NCBI GenBank assembly: GCA_020832965.1
Contig: JAJHRM010000102.1
Span: 1 to 8,880 of the forward strand
DNA length: 8,880 bases
Direction of reading: 5' to 3'
Source of the DNA: Thermofilum sp.
Lineage (GTDB): Archaea > Thermoproteota > Thermoprotei > Thermofilales > Thermofilaceae
In this document: one piece after another, positions 1 to 6,535 of the stretch
How positions within the stretch are numbered: the stretch's first letter is position 1
Layout: every line of letters starts with the position of its first letter
Translations under genes and position numbers: made by a program
Notes under the pieces: generated by a model
Seen by the model: only the letters and a program-made list of their open reading frames with translations
The model's database searches: none
Told to the model about the DNA's origin: nothing

Positions 1-254
1 GAGAACGCCACGGTCGGCTGCCCCAGGAGTAGGATGTCCACGCCCTTGAGGACGTCTGGGGTTATTGTCGTGGTAATTATTCTCCACTGCACACCAGTGA
101 TGTTCCCCAAGATGTAGTTCAGGTACTTATTGCTCTCGCCGTGCCCCAAGTCAACAGCTACGGTTACCGGCTGGGCATAGGTGCTTGATGCAATGAGAAA
201 GATTACTGCAATTAGTGCAGCTGCTATTAGAAAGTTTTTGGCGTTCATGTTCAT
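1..254 (-). CDS. Secreted protein, N-terminal part (GATase/DUF4350-like), partial
   Basis: The reading frame starts at ATG 254 and runs off the window after 84 codons, so only the N-terminus is visible. Residues 1-28 form a clear signal peptide: a basic start (MNMNAKN), a hydrophobic core (FLIAAALIAVIFLIAS) and a likely cleavage site near TYAQ. The mature start has the strand VTVAVDLGHGES followed by NKYLNYIL, then an ITPDVLKGVDILLLGQP segment. A strand ending in D-x-GHG, a helix, then 'L..vDiLllgqP' resembles the glutamine-amidotransferase-like fold of DUF4350/ThuA-type extracellular proteins; this is inference from a short piece. A TATA element lies 28 bases upstream, so the mRNA is probably leaderless and ATG 254 is preferred over ATG 248. 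It lies on the same strand as the anchored phosphoesterase (44-base gap), suggesting a cell-envelope pair, but it has its own promoter. Confidence 0.75.
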   Translation of the reverse strand, partial: MNMNAKNFLIAAALIAVIFLIASSTYAQPVTVAVDLGHGESNKYLNYILGNITGVQWRIITTTITPDVLKGVDILLLGQPTVAF

Positions 255-273
255 CAAATAGTTAGAATATGAG

Positions 274-292
274 AAAAATATATAAATTAAGC
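274..292 (-). promoter_or_regulatory. TATA/BRE promoter of the secreted-protein gene
   Basis: On the minus strand this reads GCTTAATTTATATATTTTT, with TTTATATA at 286-279. Its centre is about 28 bases from ATG 254, the spacing expected of a crenarchaeal box A serving a leaderless transcript. The same T-rich stretch lies just past the stop of the upstream phosphoesterase gene and could also serve as its U-rich terminator. Confidence 0.7.
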
Positions 293-298
293 GGTTAC

Positions 299-2419
299 TT
301 AAGAAGTCTTCCTCCTCCCCCTCAGAGCTAAGGATAGAAGGAGTATTATGGCTATGGCAATTAGCATAGCTCCAATTATAGGCAGGATAGGTAGGGCAGG
401 TGCAGGAGCTGGCTGTGGGGTTGGTGGGGAAGGTTGAGGAGTCTCCTGCGGCGCTGGTACTTGTGGCTGGGTTGGAGGCTGCTGTGTTGGTTGCTGGGGC
501 TGGGGCGGAGGTGTCGGGCTTTCATAGGTTAGGGTATATTCGCCTGCCGCTCTGTTCCCCGCATTATCGAAAGCTATCATTTTAATCGTCAGGTTTCCAA
601 CATTTTCTAGTGGTGGAATCGTTAATTTATATACGAAGGAAGTAGCGGGCGATGTAAGCGTGTTCGGCGCGTAAAGTTCTGGTGTGAGCTTGTACTCTTT
701 CCCAGCTAAGAAGTAGCTTGCTGTGAAGTTCTTTACTCCCCATCCTGGGTCGCTAACCTCAACGAATACGTTTACTGTTGCCCCGATCGCCGGCTTCGCT
801 GGGTTGAGCATTTTGACCTTTATGGCTGGCGGCTGGGTGTCTGGAGCCTTGTATAGGGCGAACTCTAGCTTTCCAGTGTGTGGCAGCTTGATGTGTAGGG
901 CTATGTAGAGCTTTCCCTCGAGCACCATTTTGTCTAGGACTTCTACGCTTGCGCCGTTCAGCGCACTGAGAACTTTAATGTTGAAGTCTCCGGTCCACGG
1001 GAGGCACCAAACCACGGTGTTTTCTAGGTTTAGGTAGGGCAGGCTATTTTCAATCCTGAATATGTAGGCGTCTACGGACTGCAGGTAAAACGTCGGCGCG
1101 AAGACCTGGTTCGAGACTCCGAGGTTGTTCGTGGGCGGGTATATTCCCACTGGTATGGAGTTTTGGGCGAGCTTTCTCGAGTCGTTGTTAAAGCCTATGA
1201 ATGTTGGTGGCTTGACTGGGAAGTCTAGGGTCCCCGTGTTTAGGTCTAGCGTGTAGTAGTCTAGGCCGTCATATATGGCTGAGCCCATTCCCATGGTGGT
1301 TATCGTTATGAAGTAGGTCGTGGAACCCGTCCTGGTGCTTGTATACTTTGTGAATAAGTCTCGGTGGACGTGGCCCGAAAGGACGTAGTTGACCCTGTAG
1401 TCCTCGATCATTTTTAGGAAATACTTTACTGCGTCCATGTTAACGCTCCAGTAAGAGGAGACGGGCGAGTTGGGATTTTTCTGAGGGTCGTATGGTGAAA
1501 TAATGTTTTGGTCGTCGTACCTCGTCTTGAGTTCTCCCTGGTAGTAGAATACTGGGTGGTGTACGAGTATCACCTTTATGGGGACAGCCTTGTTTGCCTC
1601 TAGGACCTGGCTTGCCCACTGTAGCTGCTCCATCGGGGGGTAGCCTTGCTCTGGGGAGAAAAGCCCTACTATGAGTAGCTTGTCGCCTATGAGCCTGTAC
1701 CAGTACGTGTCTCCGTAATATTTGGTGAAGCTGTCTGGCGGGTGGTCGTGGTTTCCCGGCACTGCGAAGATCGGGTAGTTGTAGAGGAATGCGTACTCAT
1801 AGGAAACTGCCTGAGCGTACTGGTCAGCCGAAGCTGTGTCCGCTATGTCGCCAGTGTCAATGATCATGTCCGGGTTGAGCAGAGATGCTACTAGGTATCC
1901 TGCAAGCCTGTTCATGTCGCCTGTAATCACGTCCGGTTGCCCAGCGCCGTAATGCTGGTCGCTGAAGTGAACTATCCTCAACTTAGGCGGCAGAGTTTTG
2001 TATACCCAGACGCTTCTCAGCAGCTTTATCGTACTCGTGCCCCGAATTACGAGGTCGTAGAGCCCGGGCTCGGCATTCGTGGGTATGGATACGGTTAGAG
2101 TGTTCCCGCCACCTGTAACTGTTACTGTGTAGTTTCTCACCTTCAGCCCGGAGTCATAGGTAACGGTGTAGATGTAAGCGGAAGCCACTGCCCCAACCTG
2201 CACTCCTTGCTGTAAGACCACCTGGAAAGACTTGCCAGGCTGCACGACGGCAGGCTTTCCGAGGCCAACATTGCTGGCTGGGTTCTGCTGCGCCAGAGAG
2301 GGAATTCCGGGCAGGCTCGGCTGTGAGTGTGCAGGGGAAAAGAGGATGGCAAAGACAATTACCAGGAGGAGAACGACTGAATGCTTAAAATAAGCCTGTT
2401 GTTTTGTCATGCCCTTCAC
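299..2419 (-). CDS. Cell-surface calcineurin-like metallophosphoesterase with Ig-like domains and C-terminal membrane anchor
   Basis: A 706-residue protein. Residues 1-33 are a signal peptide (VVLLLVIVFAILFSPAHSQ). A beta-rich, Ig-like domain covers about 50-140. The metallophosphoesterase domain spans about 147-400 and has all five metal-binding blocks: D154-x-H156, D188-T-G-D191, G222-N-H-D225, the H287-H288 block, and G349-H350-V-H352. This predicts a two-metal phosphomono- or diesterase; the substrate is unknown. A region without recognised motifs covers 400-525. A second Ig-like domain (about 528-633) contains AFDNAGNRA. A Pro/Gln-rich stalk (634-675) leads to one membrane helix (676-699) and a basic tail, RGRRKTS, placing the enzyme outside the cell. 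The GTG at 2419 is chosen because a TATA box lies about 26 bases upstream; ATG 2410 would cost only three residues. 5'-nucleotidase or sugar-nonspecific phosphodiesterase activity is possible but undetermined. Confidence 0.93.
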   Translation of the reverse strand: MKGMTKQQAYFKHSVVLLLVIVFAILFSPAHSQPSLPGIPSLAQQNPASNVGLGKPAVVQPGKSFQVVLQQGVQVGAVASAYIYTVTYDSGLKVRNYTVTVTGGGNTLTVSIPTNAEPGLYDLVIRGTSTIKLLRSVWVYKTLPPKLRIVHFSDQHYGAGQPDVITGDMNRLAGYLVASLLNPDMIIDTGDIADTASADQYAQAVSYEYAFLYNYPIFAVPGNHDHPPDSFTKYYGDTYWYRLIGDKLLIVGLFSPEQGYPPMEQLQWASQVLEANKAVPIKVILVHHPVFYYQGELKTRYDDQNIISPYDPQKNPNSPVSSYWSVNMDAVKYFLKMIEDYRVNYVLSGHVHRDLFTKYTSTRTGSTTYFITITTMGMGSAIYDGLDYYTLDLNTGTLDFPVKPPTFIGFNNDSRKLAQNSIPVGIYPPTNNLGVSNQVFAPTFYLQSVDAYIFRIENSLPYLNLENTVVWCLPWTGDFNIKVLSALNGASVEVLDKMVLEGKLYIALHIKLPHTGKLEFALYKAPDTQPPAIKVKMLNPAKPAIGATVNVFVEVSDPGWGVKNFTASYFLAGKEYKLTPELYAPNTLTSPATSFVYKLTIPPLENVGNLTIKMIAFDNAGNRAAGEYTLTYESPTPPPQPQQPTQQPPTQPQVPAPQETPQPSPPTPQPAPAPALPILPIIGAMLIAIAIILLLSLALRGRRKTS

Positions 2420-2440
2420 AATTCATGTTTACTGTAGAGC

Positions 2441-2454
2441 TATTTAATGCTTTT
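2441..2454 (-). promoter_or_regulatory. TATA-like promoter of the phosphoesterase gene
   Basis: The minus strand reads AAAAGCATTAAATA, with a purine-rich BRE-like part followed by ATTAAATA. The box centre (about 2445) lies 26 bases from GTG 2419, predicting transcription start at or next to the start codon. Confidence 0.55.
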
Positions 2455-2475
2455 CCACGACTCTCTTAGGCTTAC

Positions 2476-2488
2476 TTAGCAATGCTAA
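2476..2488. repeat. Small perfect palindrome TTAGC-aat-GCTAA
   Basis: Five-base arms separated by three bases form a 13-base dyad about 30 bases upstream of the phosphoesterase TATA element. It could be an operator half-site pair for a helix-turn-helix regulator. No second copy was noticed in the window, so this is only a candidate. Confidence 0.3.
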
Positions 2489-2556
2489 CCCCCACTCAGC
2501 TGTGCTCTTCATGCTGCACATGCATTAGTGCAAGCCTGCTAGGGCACGGCGGCACC

Positions 2557-2591
2557 TTCTCGGAGGGCGGTTAAGTAAGACCCTTCGAGAA
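2557..2591. repeat. 11-bp inverted repeat (hairpin) in the divergent intergenic region
   Basis: TTCTCGGAGGG (2557-2567) pairs with CCCTTCGAGAA (2581-2591) across a 13-base loop, CGGTTAAGTAAGA. In plus-strand RNA all 11 positions pair, one as G-U. A second, 5-bp hairpin follows (AGTTC 2593-2597 with GAACT 2608-2612). Both sit just upstream of the TATA box at 2619, so they are outside the predicted mRNA of the downstream gene. They may be protein-binding DNA elements or part of an unannotated transcript. No open frame of note covers them. Confidence 0.5.
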
Positions 2592-2610
2592 AAGTTCGGG
2601 AGGAATTGAA

Positions 2611-2626
2611 CTAAATTGTTTTTAAA
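2611..2626 (+). promoter_or_regulatory. TATA/BRE promoter of the V4R-like gene
   Basis: CTAAATTG followed by TTTTTAAA (2619-2626). The predicted transcription start is near 2649, giving a leader of about 19 bases. That leader contains AAGGAG at 2654-2659, unlike the leaderless genes elsewhere in the window. Confidence 0.55.
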
Positions 2627-2667
2627 CTCTCCAGCCAGAGACGGCTCGGTGGTAAGGAGTGTGGGAC

Positions 2668-3192
2668 GTGAGCAATGCTCTGAGGGTTAATGCGAATGCA
2701 TACCATGTGTATATTGCGTGCATGCTTGCGAGGTTCAGGGAATTAGGATTACTGAAATTCGGCATTATAAAGAGTGCAGCAGAGTCTACTGGGAACTGCC
2801 TAGCTCGCTACGTAGCTGAGCAAGGGGTGAGTTTCAGCAATGTTGAGGAAGCTTTGGAGTTCATAAACGACGTCATGGGTTTCTCGGATGAAGTGCGCTT
2901 GGAAGCAAGGGGGAGCAGCGCGATCGAGGTAATGTTTCACAAAGACTCTTGTAGGATTTGCCCAAGGCAGATCGGCGGACTTGAACTGCCCGGACCAGCC
3001 TGCCCGAATGTTGGCTTTGTGAAAGGATACCTAGAGGGGCTGGGTCTAGTAAAGCTTAAGGAAAACTTCAACATTGAGAGAGGTGAGACTCCGGTTAGGT
3101 TTCAAAATGGATACTGCGTGATTAGCTACTACGTGCTGGAGAGAAGGGGCGAGCTCAAGAGTAATGCGGAGACTAGAAGCCTGGTCAGCTAG
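2668..3192 (+). CDS. Small V4R (4-vinyl reductase)-like domain protein, putative metal or ligand binder
   Basis: A 174-residue soluble protein from GTG 2668. That start is preferred over GTG 2659 because AAGGAG (2654-2659) lies eight bases ahead of it. There is no signal peptide or membrane helix. The C-terminal half carries C95-RI-C98, then C112-P and a GFVKGYLEGLGLVKLKE segment, ending in a C150-VISYYV strand. The order 'CP..GF..GYLEGL', strand, terminal Cys-strand follows the pattern of V4R domains, which bind small hydrophobic ligands or metals in archaeal and bacterial regulators. The usual central Cys of that family (in 'trCiakG') is replaced by F-N-I-E, so membership is tentative. H91, C95, C98 and C112 could form a metal site. 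The gene is divergent from the phosphoesterase and convergent with the XPD helicase (27-base gap), so no operon partner is evident. Confidence 0.8.
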   Translation: MSNALRVNANAYHVYIACMLARFRELGLLKFGIIKSAAESTGNCLARYVAEQGVSFSNVEEALEFINDVMGFSDEVRLEARGSSAIEVMFHKDSCRICPRQIGGLELPGPACPNVGFVKGYLEGLGLVKLKENFNIERGETPVRFQNGYCVISYYVLERRGELKSNAETRSLVS

Positions 3193-3219
3193 CTTCCAGC
3201 CCTGATTCTTAAAGATCAT

Positions 3220-5076
3220 CTATAGCTTGATCCTTTCCCATGGAGGCTGTATGCGATTTAGGTCCTTGTAGCTGATTTCCTGCCTCAGCTCCCTCACGTA
3301 GTCTGGCAGGAGTGGCAGGTAGTTGTTGTAGCGGTGGTCGCCTAGAATTATTACTGCCTGGTCCCTTGGGCTTCTGAGCGCCCTGCCTATCGCTTGTGAC
3401 GCTTTGCGCAGTGCTGGATATATGTACGCGTAGAGCCTACCCTTGCCCTCCCCGTACAGCTCTTCGTAGTAGGAGATGTACAGGTTTGTCTTGACTGTCG
3501 GCTTTTCGAAGGGTATCCCCACGAGGAAGACGCAGACAAGCTCCCTTCCCGGGAGGTCTACCCCCTCGGCGAACCTCCCGCCCATAGGTGCGACCAGGAG
3601 GCCCCTACCAGCAGTAGATGCCTTCTTGAATTCTTCAAGCATCTCTCCCGCCTCCTGCCCGCTCATGTCTCTTCTCTCGATGAAGAGGCTGTACCCTTTC
3701 TCTTGGGAGGCTTCCCCGAGCCCCGCCTCTAGTAGCCTCTGCTGAACCCTGTAGCTGGCGGTGAATACCGCTGTGTTCCCCCTCACCCTATCGAGAACCT
3801 TGCCGATCGCCTCTACGTAGCTCTCCGCCATCTCCGCCGAGAGTTCTTCGCCCCTGGTTGTGAGGTCCTTCACCACGTATACGGAGGCATTCGTCTCGTC
3901 GTAGGGGCTTGGAATGCTCATTGCCTTGTAGTTTTTGATGCCAATAGTCTCAGCGAATGCTTCTAACGGGCTGAGGGTTCCCGAAATGAAGACTACCCTC
4001 TTAAACTTCTTCCACACGGCTGACAGTATTTCAGACGACCTCATGTCCCATATGTTTAGGTGGATTTTGCCGTCGAGCTTCTCGGCCAGTAGTGCTACGC
4101 CCCTCTCGCCTTCGTATTCGAGGGCCCTCCCAAGGAAGTTTGCCAGGTGGTAAAGGCTGCTGTGCGGCCTCTTGCCCTCCCTGAACCTCCTGTCCCTGAC
4201 GGCTTCCCCCAGGTTCAGCATTCTCTCCAGCATCTCGTCGCGTCCATCGATGAGCTCAGAGGGGCTGAAGACTTGTGACTCCTCCTCCCCGAGGCTCGAA
4301 AACTCGCTTAACACCTTCTCCTGCATCTTCTCAAGGAAGCTGGAAACCTCCCCGTCTCCAAGCTCGGCAGCCTCGCTCCTCGCCCTCGCTATTGTCCCCT
4401 CCGTGACGGTGTCTCCGCCGAGGTTGAGCTGCGTGAGGTTGTGTGCCTCGTCCACGACGAGGACCGACTGGTTAAGCGGGAAAACTCCCTTGATCGTCCA
4501 CAGGAGGTTCTCGTCAACGACGTAGTTGTAGCTCAGTGAAACGACGTCAGCAACCTTTAGCAGCTCCCTCTGCAGAAAGTATGGGCAGACCCCCCTCTTA
4601 CCAGACCACTCGAAAACCTCCCTGTAGGTTAGTACCCCTCTCCTCAGCAACTCGCTGTAGTCTATGCCCTCCTCGAGCTTCCTGTAGTACGGGCACTTCT
4701 TCCTCTCCCTGCTGCAAATGTATGAAACCTCGCTGTAGTCCAGCGCCTCGCCGAACCCCTTTGCGAGCAGGCACATGTCCCTCTTACCCCTGAAACTCAC
4801 GGCAACGAAGCCTGCGCCAGACTTCTCGCGGAAAACTCTGAACTCCTCCACAGGCCTGTCAGTCTCGTTCCCCGTCCTCACCGCCCAGACTACTCTGCCT
4901 CCCCTATCGAGGAATGGGAGCAGTGAGTAGATGACGACTGGGGTCTTCCCGAAGCCTGTGGGCGCCTCAAGTACAACGTTCCCCGACTTCAGCGCCTCTC
5001 GAATCTGCGAGGCTACCTCCAGTTGGCGGGGTCTGGGCTTGTATGGGAACTTGTACTTAGCGAGGCTCAACTCCAC
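3220..5076 (-). CDS. xpd: XPD/Rad3-family 4Fe-4S DNA helicase (superfamily 2)
   Basis: A 618-residue protein, close to the usual archaeal XPD length. It is predicted to be an ATP-dependent 5'-3' DNA helicase of the cytoplasm. Motif I (Walker A) is E37-APTGFGKT45. Four cysteines (C102, C121, C128, C164) sit between motif Ia and motif II, as expected for the 4Fe-4S cluster domain. Motif II is D209-E-A-H212, motif III S365-GTLSP370, motif V GGRFAEGVDLPG (499-510) and motif VI QAIGRALRSPRD (561-572) with the arginine fingers. The Arch-domain region is about 225-345. The GTG at 5076 is supported by a TATA element about 29 bases upstream, giving a leaderless mRNA. In eukaryotes XPD acts in TFIIH and nucleotide excision repair; archaea lack TFIIH and the pathway role is unsettled. 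No key motif is missing. Bacterial DinG is related, but archaeal context favours XPD. Confidence 0.93.
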   Translation of the reverse strand: MELSLAKYKFPYKPRPRQLEVASQIREALKSGNVVLEAPTGFGKTPVVIYSLLPFLDRGGRVVWAVRTGNETDRPVEEFRVFREKSGAGFVAVSFRGKRDMCLLAKGFGEALDYSEVSYICSRERKKCPYYRKLEEGIDYSELLRRGVLTYREVFEWSGKRGVCPYFLQRELLKVADVVSLSYNYVVDENLLWTIKGVFPLNQSVLVVDEAHNLTQLNLGGDTVTEGTIARARSEAAELGDGEVSSFLEKMQEKVLSEFSSLGEEESQVFSPSELIDGRDEMLERMLNLGEAVRDRRFREGKRPHSSLYHLANFLGRALEYEGERGVALLAEKLDGKIHLNIWDMRSSEILSAVWKKFKRVVFISGTLSPLEAFAETIGIKNYKAMSIPSPYDETNASVYVVKDLTTRGEELSAEMAESYVEAIGKVLDRVRGNTAVFTASYRVQQRLLEAGLGEASQEKGYSLFIERRDMSGQEAGEMLEEFKKASTAGRGLLVAPMGGRFAEGVDLPGRELVCVFLVGIPFEKPTVKTNLYISYYEELYGEGKGRLYAYIYPALRKASQAIGRALRSPRDQAVIILGDHRYNNYLPLLPDYVRELRQEISYKDLNRIQPPWERIKL

Positions 5077-5100
5077 CTGCTCTAGCTAGTTGTTGGCTCC

Positions 5101-5109
5101 TTAAAAAAG
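5101..5109 (-). promoter_or_regulatory. TATA-like promoter of the XPD gene
   Basis: The minus strand reads CTTTTTTAA, centred at 5105, about 29 bases from the GTG start at 5076. This predicts a leaderless mRNA. An A-tract on the other strand means a plus-strand role towards Sua5 cannot be excluded. Confidence 0.55.
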
Positions 5110-5129
5110 TAGTGCTTCTAAAACTGCTT

Positions 5130-5167
5130 GCTGGGAGAGCCTAGAGGAGCCCCCAGCCTCGCTCCTC
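5130..5167 (+). repeat. Two overlapping, mutually exclusive hairpins upstream of Sua5
   Basis: Stem A pairs GCTGGG (5130-5135) with CCCAGC (5152-5157). Stem B pairs GAGGAGC (5144-5150) with GCTCCTC (5161-5167). The 3' arm of A lies in the loop of B, so only one can form at a time. The region would be transcribed only if the Sua5 promoter is near 5101 rather than near 5196. Confidence 0.4.
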
Positions 5168-5194
5168 CTGCACTGGTATGCCTAGTAGTAATGA

Positions 5195-5203
5195 ATTTTA
5201 ACA
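5195..5203 (+). promoter_or_regulatory. TATA-like element, candidate Sua5 promoter
   Basis: AATTTTAAC is centred about 34 bases before GTG 5233, predicting a transcript with a leader of a few bases. It is weaker than the other promoters in the window. Confidence 0.35.
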
Positions 5204-5232
5204 CTTACAGCTGTATCATCTTAGGGTTTAAG

Positions 5233-6300
5233 GTGCCTGTAAGGGTTTGGAGAGTTGACCCGTCCAGCCCTGATCCACGCGTCATAGAGGATGCTGCATT
5301 GATCTTGAAGTCTGGCGGCATTGTAGCGTTTCCCACAGAGACTGTTTACGGCTTGGGAGCTGTCTACCACATGGTGGAAGCTGTGAGGAAAGTATTCTTG
5401 GCTAAGAGGAGACCCATGGATAACCCGCTGATCCTGCATGTCTCCAGAGTGACGCAGGTCTTCGAGCTGGCAGTCGATGTTCCAGTTGAGGCTAGTGAGC
5501 TGTTTAAAAAGTTCTGGCCTGGACCGCTCACCCTGGTCTTGCCGAAGTCTGCGAGGGTTCCAGGGGAGGTCACTGGTGGTCTGGGGAAGGTGGCTGTCAG
5601 GATGCCTGCTCACAACGTGGCTTTGAGGCTTATCGAGGCTGTGGGGGCGCCTATAGCTGCTCCAAGCGCGAATCTTTCTGGGAGGCCCTCGCCCACAACT
5701 GCTCAGCATGTTCTCGAGGACTTGGGGGAGTCTATTGATGGTGTTATTGATGCCGGGGAGACTCTGTATGGGGTTGAGAGTACAGTGATCGACTTGACTG
5801 TGAGCCCGCCTGTGCTGCTGAGGCCCGGATCCGTACCCGTTGAGGAGGTGGAGAGGGTTCTCGGCGTTAAGATAGCTGTCCCCCCATTCGCGAGGGGGCT
5901 GGAGGAGGCCGAGAGAGCTTTTGCCCCGGGAACGAGGTACAGGCATTATTCTCCGTGGGCAGCGCTCGTGCTAGTTGAGCCGAGGGGGGCTTTGGAGCTG
6001 AGCTCGGTCGCTGAAAGGGTGCGTGAACTGGCAGCTCACTACAAGAGTGCTGGCAGAAGAGTCGGCATTCTGTGCACGGACGAGACTATTCACAGCTACG
6101 TGGACCTCGGGGTCGAACTGATAAGCCTGGGTTCTCGTGGGGACTTCTTTGGAATGGCTAAGAGGCTGTACCCGTCCCTGAGGGAGTTCGACAGTAGGCG
6201 AGTAGAGGTGATAATTGCCGAGCCCGTGGAAGAGAGGGGGTTAGGGCTGACGCTTATGAATAGGCTCAGGAAGGCTTCAAGCCAAAGGATCCTCGTTTAG
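5233..6300 (+). CDS. sua5: Threonylcarbamoyl-AMP synthase (Sua5/YrdC family), full-length
   Basis: The enzyme makes threonylcarbamoyl-AMP from threonine, bicarbonate and ATP, the first step of t6A37 synthesis on ANN-decoding tRNAs; KEOPS/Kae1 then transfers the group. From GTG 5233 the protein has 355 residues, matching archaeal Sua5. The YrdC domain (about 5-200) has PTETVYGLG (34-42), the K-R-R block (58-60) and S145-A-N147. The linker PGTRYRHYSP (232-241) is diagnostic of Sua5, and the C-terminal Rossmann-like domain ends with GLGLTLMNRLRKAS (336-349). An open frame continues upstream to TTG 5128, adding 35 residues rich in hydrophobics and prolines. I reject that extension because family members begin at about VRVWRVDP. 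The gene is divergent from XPD and convergent with the phosphoribosyltransferase gene, so it appears monocistronic. Confidence 0.94.
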   Translation: MPVRVWRVDPSSPDPRVIEDAALILKSGGIVAFPTETVYGLGAVYHMVEAVRKVFLAKRRPMDNPLILHVSRVTQVFELAVDVPVEASELFKKFWPGPLTLVLPKSARVPGEVTGGLGKVAVRMPAHNVALRLIEAVGAPIAAPSANLSGRPSPTTAQHVLEDLGESIDGVIDAGETLYGVESTVIDLTVSPPVLLRPGSVPVEEVERVLGVKIAVPPFARGLEEAERAFAPGTRYRHYSPWAALVLVEPRGALELSSVAERVRELAAHYKSAGRRVGILCTDETIHSYVDLGVELISLGSRGDFFGMAKRLYPSLREFDSRRVEVIIAEPVEERGLGLTLMNRLRKASSQRILV

Positions 6301-6303
6301 GTT

Positions 6304-6438
6304 GCGCGCGCTAAGCGGATCCCCTGGTTCTCCATATTAATGAGGAAGACCGGAGGAGCAGTTGAGGAGAAGCAACGGTAGCGGGAGGAGGGCAGGAGCT
6401 ATCCATATAAAGGGGTATCAACCATCATTAGCGCGCGC
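6304..6438. repeat. 11-bp perfect inverted repeat GCGCGCGCTAA / TTAGCGCGCGC
   Basis: GCGCGCGCTAA at 6304-6314 is the exact reverse complement of TTAGCGCGCGC at 6428-6438. The left arm starts three bases after the Sua5 stop. The arms consist mainly of alternating GC, which can adopt Z-DNA or pair in several registers. A purine-rich stretch (about 6341-6400) lies between them. No gene is evident inside. Confidence 0.7.
6404..6412. promoter_or_regulatory. TATA-like element in the convergent intergenic region, orientation uncertain
   Basis: The plus strand reads CATATAAAG, the minus strand CTTTATATG. Read as plus, transcription would begin near 6434, at the base of the hairpin 6430-6493. Read as minus (closer to TTTATATA), it would begin near 6382. 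Neither adjacent protein gene needs a promoter here, because both end in this region. Confidence 0.4.
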
Positions 6439-6493
6439 TTTAGGTTGCTGGCGCTTATTATGTGTAAGCTTCTGTGGTTCTGGCGCGCGCGCT
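6430..6493. repeat. Hairpin: 9-bp GC stem with nested 5-bp hairpin, possible ncRNA or terminator structure
   Basis: AGCGCGCGC (6430-6438) pairs perfectly with GCGCGCGCT (6485-6493). Inside the 46-base loop, GCTTA (6453-6457) pairs with TAAGC (6465-6469) around a 7-base loop. It is not a tRNA: there is no GGTTCRA T-arm or anticodon arm. The element could be the core of a small plus-strand RNA started from the TATA box at 6404, or a structural element between two convergent genes. Confidence 0.4.
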
Positions 6494-6535
6494 CTTGGTG
6501 CACAAATGCGGGTAAAGTGTGGCGCAGAGTGTGTG

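Noticed and set aside
5221..5946. 241-codon open frame on the minus strand opposite Sua5
   Set aside because: It is antisense to a full-length Sua5 with all family motifs. Its translation is rich in H, P, R and S without domain-like patterns, so it is a shadow frame.
6340..6365. C-box-like ATGAGGA followed by TTGA on the plus strand
   Set aside because: No C' or D box follows and the region is simply purine-rich.
6422..6428. C-box-like ATGATGG on the minus strand
   Set aside because: No D box (CTGA) follows within a plausible distance, so a second C/D sRNA is not supported here.
6430..6493. tRNA with a GCGCGCG acceptor stem
   Set aside because: The stem pairs, but there is no D-arm, anticodon arm or GGTTCRA T-loop in the right place, and the length (64 bases) is too short.
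6502..6504. ACA after the 6430-6493 hairpin, suggesting an H/ACA guide RNA
   Set aside because: The ACA is eight bases from the stem, and no K-turn or pseudouridylation pocket could be recognised.
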